Shown here piece after piece: positions 6,100-6,535 of a DNA stretch of 6,535 nt; position 1 is the stretch's first letter; every line of letters begins with the position of its first letter. The notes beneath the pieces were generated by a model. That model had not been told where the DNA came from. It saw only the letters and a program-made list of their open reading frames with translations, and searched no databases. The translations under genes and the position numbers were made by a program. This DNA is from an uncultured Haloferula sp. Lineage in GTDB: Bacteria > Verrucomicrobiota > Verrucomicrobiae > Verrucomicrobiales > Akkermansiaceae. The stretch spans positions 1 to 6,535 of the forward strand of contig CAMLOZ010000215.1 of assembly GCA_946481625.1 (NCBI GenBank). The letters run 5' to 3'.

Positions 6100-6535
6100 A
6101 TGAATCGACCGAACCCCGGGCCAGTGGTTCCCAGCGGCGTGCTGCTGGTGGACAAGGCTCCCGACATGACCTCGCACGACGTGGTCGCCATTGCCCGCCG
6201 CGCGCTCGGCACGAAAAAGATCGGCCACTGCGGCACCCTCGATCCGATGGCCACCGGCCTGCTGATGCTGGTCGTGGAACGTGCCACGAAGATCCAGGAC
6301 CTGCTGATGAGCGAGGACAAGGAGTACCAGGGCACGCTCACGCTCGGCAAGAAGACCAGCACCCAGGACCGCCAGGGCGAGGTGACGGAAGAAAACGAGG
6401 TGCCTGCGTTCACCGCGGCGGAGATCGATGCGGCTTTCGCGTCCTTCACCGGGGCCTTCGAGCAGATCCCGCCGATGGTTTCCGCGATCAAGAAGGACGG
6501 CGTGCCGCTCTACAAGCTGGCGCGCAAGGGCCAGG
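6100..6535 (+). CDS. truB: tRNA pseudouridine-55 synthase, 5' part (runs off window)
   Basis: TruB converts uridine 55 in the T-loop of tRNAs to pseudouridine. About 145 residues are visible and the frame is open at the right edge, so roughly half of a typical TruB is present. SGVLLVDKAPDMTSHDVV (12-29) is the N-terminal signature. GHCGTLDPMATGLL (42-55) contains the catalytic aspartate D48, the same number as in E. coli TruB. KEYQGTLTLG is the second conserved block, and IPPMVSAIKKDGVPLYKLARKG is the third. The residue after GH is Cys where Thr is usual; this is outside the catalytic Asp and probably tolerated. The ATG at 6100 lies 17 bases after the nrnA stop (TGA 6080-6082) with no Shine-Dalgarno, so expression from the nrnA transcript is likely. 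Confidence 0.95.
   Translation, partial: MNRPNPGPVVPSGVLLVDKAPDMTSHDVVAIARRALGTKKIGHCGTLDPMATGLLMLVVERATKIQDLLMSEDKEYQGTLTLGKKTSTQDRQGEVTEENEVPAFTAAEIDAAFASFTGAFEQIPPMVSAIKKDGVPLYKLARKGQ

Overview
The window is a GC-rich, tightly packed stretch of bacterial chromosome in which every gene lies on the + strand. Gene content, protein wording (a short glutamyl-tRNA reductase, a fused CobA-HemD, an eight-helix CcsA/HemX-type protein before hemA) and base composition suggest a member of the Verrucomicrobiota, perhaps near Luteolibacter or Haloferula. That placement is inference from memory of protein style; no search was run.

Layout: positions 1-602 hold the 3' part of an M28-family metalloprotein that most resembles animal-type glutaminyl-peptide cyclotransferase. 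A 126-base gap with no gene follows. Positions 729-4929 are a tetrapyrrole operon: a CcsA/HemX-like membrane protein, hemA (glutamyl-tRNA reductase), hemC (hydroxymethylbilane synthase) and a fused uroporphyrinogen-III methyltransferase/uroporphyrinogen-III synthase. The junctions are TGA directly followed by ATG, a GTGA overlap and an ATGA overlap, so the four genes are probably co-transcribed and translationally coupled. Together they cover glutamyl-tRNA to glutamate-1-semialdehyde, porphobilinogen to hydroxymethylbilane, its closure to uroporphyrinogen III, and the branch to precorrin-2 (siroheme or cobalamin). hemL and hemB must lie elsewhere.

The gap at 4930-5098 carries the most unusual non-coding structure. 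An 84-bp inverted pair of short palindromes (4931-5014) has the architecture of a REPIN, that is, two REP-like hairpins facing each other. Each hairpin has a perfect 8-bp stem and a 3-nt loop, and the two differ by a compensatory base-pair change. It begins one base after the hemD stop codon.

Positions 5099-6535 begin a second module of RNA metabolism: a DHH/DHHA1 phosphoesterase of the NrnA type and, 17 bases on, truB (tRNA pseudouridine-55 synthase), which runs off the right edge. These two genes are often neighbours in bacteria, usually behind infB-rbfA; here they directly follow the heme operon.

I found no tRNA, rRNA, CRISPR array, transposase or prophage gene. The coding content is mostly housekeeping. 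The points worth a second look are the REPIN-like element, the shortened HemA and the glutaminyl-cyclase-like protein.
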